Source of the DNA: Terriglobia bacterium
GTDB taxonomy: Bacteria > Acidobacteriota > Terriglobia > Terriglobales > Acidobacteriaceae
Direction of reading: 5' to 3'
Length of the DNA: 64,000 bases
NCBI GenBank assembly: GCA_020073185.1
Contig: JAIQFT010000024.1
Span: forward strand, 24,369-88,368
The notes below the pieces were generated by a model, which was not told the DNA's origin, searched no databases, and saw nothing but the letters and a program-made list of their open reading frames with translations. This document shows, piece by piece, positions 1 to 8,457 of this stretch (the stretch's first letter is position 1; each line of letters opens with the position of its first letter). The translations under genes and the position numbers were made by a program.

Positions 1-1
1 G

Positions 2-1021
2 CGCGGCCAGGCGCGGCGTCCGCTGGTCGTCGCCGAACCGCCGCTGCGCTTCGAGGAGGCGGCTGAGCTGGAGTATCCGGTGGACCTGATGGAGCCGCTG
101 GCGTTTTTGCTCAACCGCATGATCGAGCAGTTATGCGCGCGCCTCGCCGCCCGCGCGCTGGCGACCAACGAAATCAGACTTCGCCTGGAGTTGGAATCGG
201 AGCGCAATTGCGGAACTGTGGAACTACGGAATTGCGGAATTGAAGATAACGCCGAGAGCAATTCGGCAATTCCGCAGTTCGGCAATTCCACAATTCATGA
301 ACGCACGCTGCGGCTTCCGGTACCCATGCTCGATGCGAAGGTTTTTCTCAAGCTGCTGCAACTCGATTTGCAGGCGCATCCGCCGCCGGCGCCGGTGACG
401 AAAATCTGGTTGCAGGCGGAGCCGGCGGAGCCGCGTCGCGCGCAAAACGGACTGTTCGTGCCGCAGGCGCCGGAAGCGGAAAAGCTCTCCGTGACGCTGG
501 CGCGTATGGAGCGCGTGGTAGGGACGTCGACGGTCCCCTCGACTGCGCTCGGGGCAGGCTCTGGTCGGCGGTCTACGGCCGGTGGCCGGTCGCCGGGGAT
601 TGGTGGCCAGGAGCGCCGCGTTGGCTCGCCGGAGATTTTGGATACGCATCGGCCGGACGGATTTCGGATGCGCAAGTTCGTGGTGCCGTCGACCGTCGAC
701 CGTAGACCGTCGACGACAACGCAGCATTCGAAGTCTCCGCCCATCACCGCGCTCCGTGTCTTTCGTCCTCCGCTGGCGGCGGTCGTGACCCTGCGCGATG
801 GCCGGCCGGCGCAGCTTGCCTCGCCGGACCGCCCCGCCATGCGCGGGGATGTCGTGTGGTGTGCCGGGCCGTGGCGCTCCTCCGGCGAGTGGTGGACCGA
901 GCAAGTTTGGTCGCGCGCGGAGTGGGACGTCGCCGTGCGGAATGAAGAGGGAGTCGTCCTCTATCGCATATTTCGCGATGAGATCGGAGACAAATGGTTG
1001 GTCGAGGGAAGCTATGACTGA
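2..1021 (+). CDS. imuB: ImuB-type Y-family polymerase, 3' part
   Basis: C-terminal portion of an ImuB-like DNA polymerase Y-family protein; the gene starts outside the window and the frame is open from base 2. In the Caulobacter/mycobacterial model, ImuB is a catalytically dead Y-family protein that links DnaE2 and ImuA to the sliding clamp for mutagenic translesion synthesis. Family-typical blocks are visible: RTLRLPVPM, LKLLQLDLQ, GLFVPQAPEAEKL and SPEILDTHRPDGFRM. The next gene on the same strand is dnaE2, the usual partner. Between these blocks are stretches not expected in the family (about bases 205-296, 525-600 and 687-718). They are translated palindromic repeats that keep the frame. 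Identification is firm from the blocks and the neighbour; activity is not testable from this fragment. Confidence 0.88.
   Translation, partial: RGQARRPLVVAEPPLRFEEAAELEYPVDLMEPLAFLLNRMIEQLCARLAARALATNEIRLRLELESERNCGTVELRNCGIEDNAESNSAIPQFGNSTIHERTLRLPVPMLDAKVFLKLLQLDLQAHPPPAPVTKIWLQAEPAEPRRAQNGLFVPQAPEAEKLSVTLARMERVVGTSTVPSTALGAGSGRRSTAGGRSPGIGGQERRVGSPEILDTHRPDGFRMRKFVVPSTVDRRPSTTTQHSKSPPITALRVFRPPLAAVVTLRDGRPAQLASPDRPAMRGDVVWCAGPWRSSGEWWTEQVWSRAEWDVAVRNEEGVVLYRIFRDEIGDKWLVEGSYD
205..296. repeat. In-frame palindromic repeat inside imuB (AATTGCGGAA type)
   Basis: Two arms of about 38 nt, 205-242 and 259-296, are reverse complements with roughly 80% match. Each arm is built of degenerate copies of a short unit such as GGAATTGC. 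The element lies between the ImuB blocks LRLELE and RTLRLPVPM and adds about 30 residues in frame. Confidence 0.8.
539..563 (+). repeat. Dispersed 25-nt repeat inside imuB
   Basis: This 25-nt segment, beginning TCGACTGCGCTC, matches the reverse complement of 61730-61754 at 22 of 25 positions. Here it is translated as part of imuB; the other copy is intergenic. Confidence 0.6.
564..716. repeat. GTCGACGGTC-type repeat blocks inside imuB
   Basis: A left block (564-592, GGTCGGCGGTCTACGGCC and onward) and a right block (687-716, CCGTCGACCGTCGACCG and onward) are similar in inverted orientation. They lie on either side of the conserved ImuB segment SPEILDTHRPDGFRM. Both blocks are read through in frame and add extra residues before and after that segment. 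Confidence 0.6.
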
Positions 1022-1026
1022 GGAGA

Positions 1027-1306
1027 TTTGGTAATTGGGTAATTTCGTAATTTGGTAATTTGAAAACCAAAGCCGCTGGCATTCCTGCGGCGACAATCCC
1101 GGCCAAATTGCCCAATGACCAATTACTAGAGCTATCTCACAAATGGGTTTTGGGAAGGGCACGGCTTTCGCCGTGCCGCCCAGAGCCGCTAATAATGCGG
1201 GCTTTAGCCCCTGAGGGAATCCGCACTTTCCTGAAATGGTTCATTGTGAGATGTCTTCCAAATTACGAAATTACTAAATTGCCAAATTACGAAATCACTA
1301 AATTAC
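1027..1306. repeat. Nested inverted repeats filling the imuB-dnaE2 gap
   Basis: Outer arms 1027-1062 (units like GGTAATTT) and 1258-1306 (units like CAAATTAC) are inverted copies. They enclose a second palindrome at 1134-1252 with perfect 9-nt ends (ATCTCACAA / TTGTGAGAT). Inside that is a hairpin at 1158-1177 (GGCACGGC, loop TTTC, GCCGTGCC). The right outer arm runs to within 4 nt of the dnaE2 start codon, so no ordinary Shine-Dalgarno sequence precedes dnaE2. Confidence 0.75.
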
Positions 1307-1309
1307 CCG

Positions 1310-4300
1310 ATGTACGTTGAACTTCATGCCGCCTCCGCCTTCAGTTTCCTCGCGGGCGCCAGTGTTCCCGAGGAACTGGCGGCGGTGTGCGCCGAGCGCG
1401 CCATGCCCGCCATGGCCGTGCTCGACCGCGACGGCGTGTACGGCGCGCCGCGTTTTCACCTTGCCATGAAAAAGGCAGGCATGAGGGCGCACATCGGGAG
1501 CGAGATCACTTTTTCACGTGGATTAAGCCGCGTTCCTCTGCTGGTCGCATCCCGCGAGGGCTACCAGAACCTCTGCCGCCTGGTCACTCGCATGAAAGCG
1601 CGTGGTCCGAAAGATGCGCCCGCCGACATCATCGCAGCCAGCGAAAACGATCTGCAAGAACATGCCTGCGGCCTGCTCTGCCTCACCGGCGGCGACGACG
1701 GCCCGCTCGCACTGGCGCTGCGCCGCGGCGGACGTGAGGAAGGGAAGCGCGAGGTCGGGCGGTTGGTCCGCCTCTTCGGCCGCGACAATGTCTACGTCGA
1801 GTTGCAGCGCCATTTTCTGCGCGACGAAGAAGCGCGCAACCTCGCCCTCGTCGAGATCGCGCGCTCCCTTGGCCTGCCGCTGGTCGCCACCAACGGCGTG
1901 CGGCACGCCAAACCCGAAGAGCGCGAAATCCTCGACGTCTTCACCTGTCTCCAGCATCACCGCACGCTCGCCACCGCCGGCCGGCTGCTGGCGTGCAACC
2001 ACGAGCGCCATCTCAAGTCGCCGTCCGCGATGGCGCAGCTTTTCGCCGATCTCCCGGAGGCCATCGCCAACACCAGGGAAGTTTCCTCTCGCTTGCAGTT
2101 CACCCTCGCCGATCTTGGCTACGAATTTCCGCGCTACCCGCTGCCCGAGGGCGAAACCATGATGTCGTTTCTGCGGCAGCGCACGCAAGAAGGCTTCCAG
2201 AAACGCTACGGGCGTGCGGCGCGCGACCTGCGGGCGCGCGCCCGCCGCCAGGTGGAGCGCGAACTCGCGCTGATCGAAAAACTCAAGCTCGAAGGATATT
2301 TCCTCATCGTCTGGGACATCGTGCGCTTCTGCCGCGAGCAGGGAATTCTGGTTCAGGGGCGCGGCTCGGCCGCCAACAGCGCGGTCTGCTACTCGCTCGG
2401 CATCACGGCGGTGGATCCCGTCGGCATGGACCTGCTGTTCGAGCGCTTCCTCAGCGAGGAGCGCGGCGAGTGGCCGGATATTGATCTCGATCTCCCCAGC
2501 GGCGAGCAGCGCGAGCGCGCCATTCAATACGTGTACCGCCGCTACGGCGAGCGCGGCGCCGCCATGACCGCCAACGTCATCACCTACCGCGGGCGCATGG
2601 CGGCGCGCGAAATGGGCAAGGTGCTCGGCTTCGACGAAGACACCGTCGGCCGCCTCTCCGCGCTGGTCGGCGCCTGGGAATACAAGGACCCGGACGATAC
2701 GCTGGAAAAGCAATTTCGCTGCGCCGGCTTCGATTTCCGCCATCCCCGCATGCGCAAATTCCTTGCACTCTGCCTCGCCGTTCAGGACTTACCCCGCCAT
2801 CTCGGGCAGCACTCCGGCGGCATGGTCATCTGCCAGGGACAACTCGATTCGGTAGTGCCGCTGGAGCCGGCCTCGATGCCCGGCCGCGTCGTCGTGCAGT
2901 GGGACAAGGAAGACTGCGCCGACCTCGGCATCATCAAAGTGGATCTGCTGGGGCTGGGCATGATGGCGGTTCTCGAAGATTCCATCCAGTTCATCCGCGA
3001 TCGCTATGGCGAGGACGTTGATCTGGCGCGCCTGCCGCCCGACGACCCCACCGTGTATGCCGCTTTGCGGAGGGCGGACACGGTCGGCATGTTCCAGATC
3101 GAAAGTCGGGCGCAGATGTCGTGCCTGCCGCGCCTGCGCCCGCGGAAGTTTTACGACATTGTCGTCCAGGTGGCCATCATCCGCCCCGGCCCGATCGTCG
3201 GAAAAATGGTGAACCCGTTTTTGCAGCGCCGTCAGGGAAGAGAAAAGGTCACCTATCCGCATCCGTCGCTGGAGCCGGTGCTGGCGCGCACGCTCGGCGT
3301 GCCCCTGTTCCAGGAACAACTGCTGCGCATGGCGATGATCACCGCCGGCTTCAGCGGCGGCGAAGCCGAAGAGTTGCGCCGCGCCATGGGCTTCAAGCGC
3401 TCGGCAAAACGCATGCGCGACATTGAGGTCAAGCTGCGCGCGGGCATGACGCGCAACGGCATCGTCCCCGGTGCGCAGGAGCAGATCATTGACTCCATCA
3501 CCTCGTTCGCGCTTTACGGATTTCCCGAGTCGCACTCGGCCAGCTTTGCCCTGCTCGCCTACGCCAGCGCCTACCTGAAGACGCACTACCTGGCAGCGTT
3601 CACTGCGGCCCTGCTCAACCACCAGCCCATGGGTTTTTACCACCCCTCCACCATTGTCAAGGATGCGCAGCGCCACGGGCTGAAGGTTCTCCCCGTCGCT
3701 GTAACAAAATCGGATTGGCTGTGTACGTTGGAGCCGTCGATGGTCGATGGTCGACGGTCGTTGGCCCATCCCGCCGCTAACGACCAACGACTAACGACCA
3801 ACGACTTTTCCCGTGCCACCGGCCATCGACCAACGACCATCGACCGCTTCGTCGTCCGTCTCGGCCTTCGTTACCTCCGCGGCCTCCGCCAAGACGCGGC
3901 CTGCGCCCTGCTGCGCGAACGCGAGAAGCGTCCTTTCGACTCCATCACCGATCTGGCGCGCCGCGTCCCCGAACTGCGCCGGACGGAGCTGGAAACCTTG
4001 GCCGAGATTGGGGCTCTGAACTCGATCGGAGAAGGCAATCCACCACGGAGACTCGGAGGCACGGAGAAGAATTTGCAATTTGCTACGGGTAATTTGCAAA
4101 GTGAAGGCCAACCGGGCAGCAAGGAAAATTACATATTACAAATTACAAATTGCCAATCCTCCGTGTCTCCGTGCCTCCGTGGTGGGAATGCAAGATTTCA
4201 TCGCCGCGATGCGTTATGGCAGGTCGCGAGCGCCAGCCGCGGCGAGGGACCGCTGCTGCGAGACATCCCCGAACCCGACGCGCCTTCGCCGCTTCAGCCC

Positions 4301-4717
4301 ATGGACCGCGAAGAGCGCCTGGTGGCCGATTTCCGCGGCACCGGCTTGTCCGTCGGCCCGCATCCCATGGCCTACCGCCGCGCCGAACTCAAAGCCAAAG
4401 GCATTCGCACCGCCGCCGAGCTGGAAAAAATTCCCCACGGACAATTCGTGCGCGCCGCCGGATGCGTCATCGCTCGCCAGCGTCCCGGCACCGCCCGCGG
4501 CTTTGTCTTCCTCAGCCTCGAAGACGAGACCGGCATCGCCAATGCCATCGTTACCCCGGATTTATTCGCGCAGCACCGCCTCCTCCTGGCCGGGGAAAAG
4601 TTCCTGCTCATTGAAGGCGTATTGCAGAACCTCGACAACGTGATTTCCGTCAAGGCCGAACGTGTCCTGCCCTTGCCGGTCACCGAAGCCGAAACCAAGT
4701 CGCACGATTTTCACTGA
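1310..4717 (+). CDS. dnaE2: Error-prone DNA polymerase DnaE2
   Basis: C-family DNA polymerase of the DnaE2/ImuC class, the catalytic member of the ImuA-ImuB-DnaE2 mutasome. The N-terminus (MYVELHAASAFSFLAGA) is the DnaE2-type PHP domain. The polymerase palm carries PDIDLDLP at residues 389-395 and IIKVDLLGLGMM with Asp at about 545, matching the catalytic acidic triad of C-family polymerases. A C-terminal OB-fold follows (FVFLSLEDETGIANAIV). Length is 1135 residues. Two segments (about residues 808-846 and 909-962) are translated palindromic repeats inserted in frame. They fall between the family blocks DWxCTLEP / VRLGLRYLRGLR and IGALNSIG / HRRDALWQ. The second insert is close to the C-terminal region. 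The start is chosen by homology; the sequence just upstream is repeat. Confidence 0.95.
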   Translation: MYVELHAASAFSFLAGASVPEELAAVCAERAMPAMAVLDRDGVYGAPRFHLAMKKAGMRAHIGSEITFSRGLSRVPLLVASREGYQNLCRLVTRMKARGPKDAPADIIAASENDLQEHACGLLCLTGGDDGPLALALRRGGREEGKREVGRLVRLFGRDNVYVELQRHFLRDEEARNLALVEIARSLGLPLVATNGVRHAKPEEREILDVFTCLQHHRTLATAGRLLACNHERHLKSPSAMAQLFADLPEAIANTREVSSRLQFTLADLGYEFPRYPLPEGETMMSFLRQRTQEGFQKRYGRAARDLRARARRQVERELALIEKLKLEGYFLIVWDIVRFCREQGILVQGRGSAANSAVCYSLGITAVDPVGMDLLFERFLSEERGEWPDIDLDLPSGEQRERAIQYVYRRYGERGAAMTANVITYRGRMAAREMGKVLGFDEDTVGRLSALVGAWEYKDPDDTLEKQFRCAGFDFRHPRMRKFLALCLAVQDLPRHLGQHSGGMVICQGQLDSVVPLEPASMPGRVVVQWDKEDCADLGIIKVDLLGLGMMAVLEDSIQFIRDRYGEDVDLARLPPDDPTVYAALRRADTVGMFQIESRAQMSCLPRLRPRKFYDIVVQVAIIRPGPIVGKMVNPFLQRRQGREKVTYPHPSLEPVLARTLGVPLFQEQLLRMAMITAGFSGGEAEELRRAMGFKRSAKRMRDIEVKLRAGMTRNGIVPGAQEQIIDSITSFALYGFPESHSASFALLAYASAYLKTHYLAAFTAALLNHQPMGFYHPSTIVKDAQRHGLKVLPVAVTKSDWLCTLEPSMVDGRRSLAHPAANDQRLTTNDFSRATGHRPTTIDRFVVRLGLRYLRGLRQDAACALLREREKRPFDSITDLARRVPELRRTELETLAEIGALNSIGEGNPPRRLGGTEKNLQFATGNLQSEGQPGSKENYILQITNCQSSVSPCLRGGNARFHRRDALWQVASASRGEGPLLRDIPEPDAPSPLQPMDREERLVADFRGTGLSVGPHPMAYRRAELKAKGIRTAAELEKIPHGQFVRAAGCVIARQRPGTARGFVFLSLEDETGIANAIVTPDLFAQHRLLLAGEKFLLIEGVLQNLDNVISVKAERVLPLPVTEAETKSHDFH
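3735..3847. repeat. In-frame heptad palindrome inside dnaE2
   Basis: Left arm 3735-3764 (GTCGATGGTCGATGGTCG and onward) and right arms 3778-3805 and 3823-3847 (units GACCAAC / GACCATC, period 7) are inverted relatives. The same heptads recur at 15738-15760 and 28786-28962. The insertion adds about 39 residues between two conserved DnaE2 blocks without changing the frame. Confidence 0.8.
4043..4182. repeat. In-frame nested palindrome inside dnaE2 (CACGGAG type)
   Basis: Outer arms 4043-4066 and 4159-4182 are reverse complements at 21 of 24 positions, with unit GGCACGGAG. Inside them are AATTTGCAATTTGC-like and AAATTACAAATTGCC-like inner arms, also inverted. The architecture matches the nested element upstream of dnaE2. 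It is translated as about 50 extra residues. Confidence 0.82.
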
Positions 4718-4974
4718 TCCTCCGTCATTGATCCCGGCCGCCGCGCGCTGCCATGCGCCGGCCAGCAACGAAATCCAAACCGAACTTTTTATCGGGAAGC
4801 AGCGTGAGATGATTCTTCGGCTCGCGGGCCGGCAAACGTGGTCGAGAATTTTTTTCCGCGCGCCCACAAAATCCACAGCCGGAAAGGTTATATTTGATAA
4901 ATCACGACAAGCGAGTGAACCTGCTGTGAACGCCGGTTTTACCTCAGCTTTAAACCCCCAAGGAGTTCGGTGAA

Positions 4975-5205
4975 ATGGCCAGAGTAAAGCGTGCGCAAGT
5001 GACGAAATCCCCAGTCAAGCCGGCCAGTTCCGCTTCGGCTGAGCCAACCAACGGCAACGCCAATGCAGCTTCCGACGTGGAATCGGCGATTCGTGTCCGC
5101 GCCTACGAACTGTACGAGCAGCGCGGACGCGTCGAGGGCTTCGCCCAGGACGACTGGTTTCAAGCGGAGACGGAAGTGCGGTCACGTTTTTCGCGCACGG
5201 CGTAG
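4975..5205 (+). CDS. DUF2934 domain protein
   Basis: 76-residue basic protein. The first 35 residues are low-complexity Lys/Ala/Ser/Asn. The C-terminal half (IRVRAYELYEQRG, then DDWFQAE) is the DUF2934 signature, a short domain of unknown function found in many acidobacterial, proteobacterial and other proteins. AAGGAG at 4960-4965 is a good ribosome binding site for the ATG. It stands alone between dnaE2 and a response regulator. No partner or function can be assigned from context. Confidence 0.85.
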   Translation: MARVKRAQVTKSPVKPASSASAEPTNGNANAASDVESAIRVRAYELYEQRGRVEGFAQDDWFQAETEVRSRFSRTA

Positions 5206-5258
5206 CAGCGTTCCGCTTTGGCGGATGGGCCGAAAACTTCGTACCGGCGGCGCGGTGA

Positions 5259-5624
5259 TTGCGTAGAATCCTGCTCATTGACGACAGCCCGCAGCAACTC
5301 AGTGTGCGTGGGGCCGTGTTGCGCGGCGCCGGATTCGAAATCTGCATCGCCACCACTGCGGAGAGCGCGCAAGCTCTGCTCCGCAGTGGACTGGCCTCCA
5401 GCATCGGCGCCATCGTTACCGATCACATCCTGCCGGGCGCCAGCGGCGCTCAGTTCGTCCGCCGGCTTCGCGAAGTGCAGCGCGACATTCCGGTCATCGT
5501 CATTACCGGCCTGCCGGAAGTGGAATCCGAATATGATGGATTGAACGTCATCTTTCGGCAAAAGCCCTGCCCGCCGCCGGAGCTTATCGCTCTGCTGCGC
5601 GATTCCATGAAGGACCACGCCTGA
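5259..5624 (+). CDS. Single-domain response regulator (CheY-like)
   Basis: 121-residue receiver domain without an output domain. It has the acidic pair D8-D9 (ILLIDDS), phosphoacceptor D55 (IVTDHILPG), Thr/Ser switch region (VIVITGLPE) and the conserved Lys in FRQKP. The frame begins with TTG at 5259; no in-frame ATG precedes the conserved ILLIDD strand, so a TTG start is likely. It faces a second stand-alone receiver gene tail to tail. No histidine kinase lies nearby, so the phosphodonor is unknown. Confidence 0.85.
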   Translation: MRRILLIDDSPQQLSVRGAVLRGAGFEICIATTAESAQALLRSGLASSIGAIVTDHILPGASGAQFVRRLREVQRDIPVIVITGLPEVESEYDGLNVIFRQKPCPPPELIALLRDSMKDHA

Positions 5625-5650
5625 CCGTTGCCGGAGGGCGCGACTCGGTG

Positions 5651-6088
5651 TCAGGGGCTCTTCGCCGGGCGCAACAGCGTGCCACACGAGATCCCTGGCT
5701 TCGAACCCGGCGCAGGCGGCTGGATTCCCCCGGCAATTGCCACCGCTTGCACCAGATCGCGCGGGCCGAACGGCTTCAGCAGGTACGCGGTCGCGCCGCA
5801 GTTGCCCAGGCGTATATCAATTTCGGGTTCCGGAATGCCGGTGGTCAGGATCACCGGTATGTCGTGCGTGCGCGGCGTCGCCCGGATATCCCGCAGCAGG
5901 TCCAGCCCGAGTCCACTTCCGCCCAGCAGGCAATCGAGAATGATTACGTCGGGCACGCGCTGCGCGATTTGCTCGGTGACTTCCTTCAGGGTGACGGCTT
6001 CCGCCACGGCGAAACCGACGCGCTCCAGCACTTGCCTGACCATCCGGCGCAGGTGCAAGTCTTGATCGATGACGAGAATGTTTGGCAT
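5651..6088 (-). CDS. Single-domain response regulator
   Basis: 145-residue receiver protein starting MPNILVIDQDLHL. The phosphoacceptor lies in VIILDCLLGG, the Thr switch in VILTTGIPEPE, and the conserved Lys in YLLKPFGPRDL. The first acidic pair reads D-Q-D instead of D-D, so metal binding uses a slightly altered arrangement. The C-terminal 25 residues after the receiver have no recognised domain. It is convergent with the receiver gene at 5259-5624. The ATG at 6088 is preferred over an in-frame one 20 codons upstream because the domain begins here. Confidence 0.85.
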   Translation of the reverse strand: MPNILVIDQDLHLRRMVRQVLERVGFAVAEAVTLKEVTEQIAQRVPDVIILDCLLGGSGLGLDLLRDIRATPRTHDIPVILTTGIPEPEIDIRLGNCGATAYLLKPFGPRDLVQAVAIAGGIQPPAPGSKPGISCGTLLRPAKSP

Positions 6089-6405
6089 TTTTGATCCGGG
6101 TCGCGAGTTCTGAGCTGTACGCTCACTCTCACCGTAGCTCAGCGCCACTCCGATTCATCCCGGAGACTCGGTTTAAAATACCCTTAAATTCCGATGTTGG
6201 GACGCGGTCCAGATTGGCATCGTCCTTCCTACTGCGCCTCACGCCCGGCGCGCCGCTCCAAGAATTGGAATCGCCACGCGCCGGCACGGCATCTGCTACT
6301 TAGAAGCGAAGGAATTCGGCGCCCCCATTGCTGGGTCATGTCCCTCACCCAGTTGCCCAGGGCGTGAGTTTCTGCAAGAATAATTCCCACGGGTGAGTCC
6401 TCCTA
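6089..6405. other. Intergenic region upstream of ccmF
   Basis: About 317 bases between divergent genes. I see no open frame of substance, no RNA gene and no clear palindromic element. It presumably holds the promoters of the response regulator and the ccm operon, but no convincing -35/-10 pair was identified. Confidence 0.5.
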
Positions 6406-8457
6406 ATGCCTCTACTGGGTAGTTTCTCGCTGGTCTTTGCTTTGGCCCTGAGCGTCTATTGTTTCGCTGCGGGCATAGTTGCGCTTTTTCGTCACGGCCC
6501 GAGTTATGAACGCCTGGGGGAAACCGCTCGCCGCGCCGGCATCGCCGTTTGGGCCTGCATCGCCATCGCCGCCGCGGTGCTGGTGGCCGCCAGCTTCCAG
6601 AACGACTTCTCCATCGCCTACATCCTGCACCACAGCAATCGCGACCTGAGCGCGCCCTACAAGTTCGCCGTGTTGTGGTCCGGGCAGGAAGGCTCGTTGC
6701 TGTTCTGGTCGCTGCTGCTGGCCACCTACGGCCTGGTGCTGCGTATGCGCCACAAAGTCGACACGCGCCTGGTGGCCTATGCTTCGGTGATCATTGCTGC
6801 CGTGCAGGTCTTCTTTCTGCTGCTGGTGAACTTCGCCGCGCCCCCCTTCGCGCTCACCCAGGGCGCCATCCCGCCCGACGGCAACGGCCTCAACCCGCTG
6901 TTGCAGTATCCCGAGATGGTCATCCACCCCCCGATGCTCTACCTCGGCTACGTCGGCTTCACGGTACCCTTCGCCTTCGCCCTGGGGGCGTTGATCATGC
7001 GTTATCCCGGCGAGAAGTGGATCCACATCACCCGCCGCTGGACCATGGTCACCTGGGGATTTCTCACTTGCGGCATCTTTCTCGGCGCGCACTGGGCTTA
7101 CTCGGTGCTGGGCTGGGGCGGCTACTGGGGATGGGACCCGGTGGAGAATGCCTCGCTGCTGCCGTGGCTGACCGGCACGGCCTTCCTGCACTCGGTCATG
7201 ATGCAGGAAAAACGCGGCATGCTGAAGATGTGGAACATGTGGCTCATCTTCTGCACCTTCCTGCTCTCCATCTTCGGCACCTTCCTGACGCGCAGCGGCG
7301 TGGTCAGCTCGGTCCATGCCTTCGCGCAATCTTCCATCGGCGACTGGTTTGTCGCCTTCCTGGCGCTTGCCTTCGCCACCTGCGTCTTCTTCTTCGTCAA
7401 GAACCGTTCGCATTTGAAGAGCGAACACCGCTTGGAATCGCTGGTCTCGCGTGAGTCCAGTTTCCTGTTCAACAACCTCATCCTTCTCGTCGCCTGCTTC
7501 ACCGTGCTCTGGGGCACTCTGTTCCCCATCCTCAGCGAGTGGGTGCAGGGACACAAGATCACCGTCGGCCCGCCGTTCTTTAACCGCGTGAACATCCCGG
7601 TCGCTCTGCTGCTGCTGCTGCTGACCGCGCTCGGACCGCTGCTCGCCTGGCGCAGGACTTCGCTGGAGAGTCTGAAGCGCAACTTCCTGGTGCCGACTTT
7701 AGTCGCCGTGGCCGCCGCCGTCGTACTGATCGTGACCCCCTCGTCTTGGGGTGGGCCCTTCGGCATGCGCCCGTGGAAGGACATCTCGTATTTCTATTCG
7801 CTGATGACCATCACGCTGGCGGTGCTGGTGGCGGCGACCGTGACTTCGGAATTCATTCGCGGCGGCCGTGTCATCGCGCGTCACACCGGCTCCTCGCTGG
7901 CTGCCGGCATGGTGCAACTCACCCGCCGCAACACCCGCCGCTACGGCGGCTACATCGTGCACTTCGGCGTCATCGTCATCATGATCGGCTTCGCGGGTGC
8001 GGCCTTCAACCAGGACGTGGAACGCGAGCTCGGTAACGGCCAGCAGATGAGCGTCGGGCCCTACACGCTGACCTGTCGCTCCTATACCGACGACGACAAT
8101 CCCAACTACAGCAGCCAGTGGGCCATCATTGACGTCAGTAAGGACGGCAAGCCGCTGACTACCATGTACCCCGAACGCCGTTTTTACAAGGCTAGCCAGC
8201 AGACTGCCACCATGGTCGCCAACCGCTCCACCATGCGCGAGGATCTCTACCTTGTATATAGCGGCCTCAACGACCAAACCGGCCGTCCCATTATCCGCGC
8301 GCACCTGAATCCGCTGGTGCTTTGGATCTGGATCGGCGTGCTCATCGTGATCGCCGGAACAGGAGTGGCGCTGGTGCCCAACATGGCGCCGGCTCGCGTC
8401 GCCGCGCCGGCTCGCGTTGTCGCACCCGCCGGTGAACCCGTGGGAGCAGGCCGATGA
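6406..8457 (+). CDS. ccmF: Cytochrome c maturation heme lyase CcmF
   Basis: 683-residue polytopic membrane protein of the CcmF/CcsA heme-handling family, which joins heme to apocytochrome c on the periplasmic side. The tryptophan-rich WWD motif is visible around residue 235-245 (WGGYWGWDPVENASLLPW). Conserved His residues sit in the neighbouring loops (NPLLQYPEMVIHPPMLY, HSVMMQE). The C-terminal periplasmic region (VGPYTLTCRSYTDDDN) and final membrane span are present, so the gene is full length. The ATG follows TCCTCC and lies upstream of ccmH, with which it overlaps by 4 nt (ATGA), indicating translational coupling. Confidence 0.95.
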   Translation: MPLLGSFSLVFALALSVYCFAAGIVALFRHGPSYERLGETARRAGIAVWACIAIAAAVLVAASFQNDFSIAYILHHSNRDLSAPYKFAVLWSGQEGSLLFWSLLLATYGLVLRMRHKVDTRLVAYASVIIAAVQVFFLLLVNFAAPPFALTQGAIPPDGNGLNPLLQYPEMVIHPPMLYLGYVGFTVPFAFALGALIMRYPGEKWIHITRRWTMVTWGFLTCGIFLGAHWAYSVLGWGGYWGWDPVENASLLPWLTGTAFLHSVMMQEKRGMLKMWNMWLIFCTFLLSIFGTFLTRSGVVSSVHAFAQSSIGDWFVAFLALAFATCVFFFVKNRSHLKSEHRLESLVSRESSFLFNNLILLVACFTVLWGTLFPILSEWVQGHKITVGPPFFNRVNIPVALLLLLLTALGPLLAWRRTSLESLKRNFLVPTLVAVAAAVVLIVTPSSWGGPFGMRPWKDISYFYSLMTITLAVLVAATVTSEFIRGGRVIARHTGSSLAAGMVQLTRRNTRRYGGYIVHFGVIVIMIGFAGAAFNQDVERELGNGQQMSVGPYTLTCRSYTDDDNPNYSSQWAIIDVSKDGKPLTTMYPERRFYKASQQTATMVANRSTMREDLYLVYSGLNDQTGRPIIRAHLNPLVLWIWIGVLIVIAGTGVALVPNMAPARVAAPARVVAPAGEPVGAGR

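Noticed and set aside
224..1162. Long minus-strand frame opposite imuB
   Set aside because: Low-complexity Arg-rich shadow of the coding strand; many such frames occur in this GC-rich window and were left out.
3735..3847. CRISPR-like look of the periodic heptads
   Set aside because: Units are 7 nt, degenerate and inverted, without spacers of constant length; no cas gene is present.
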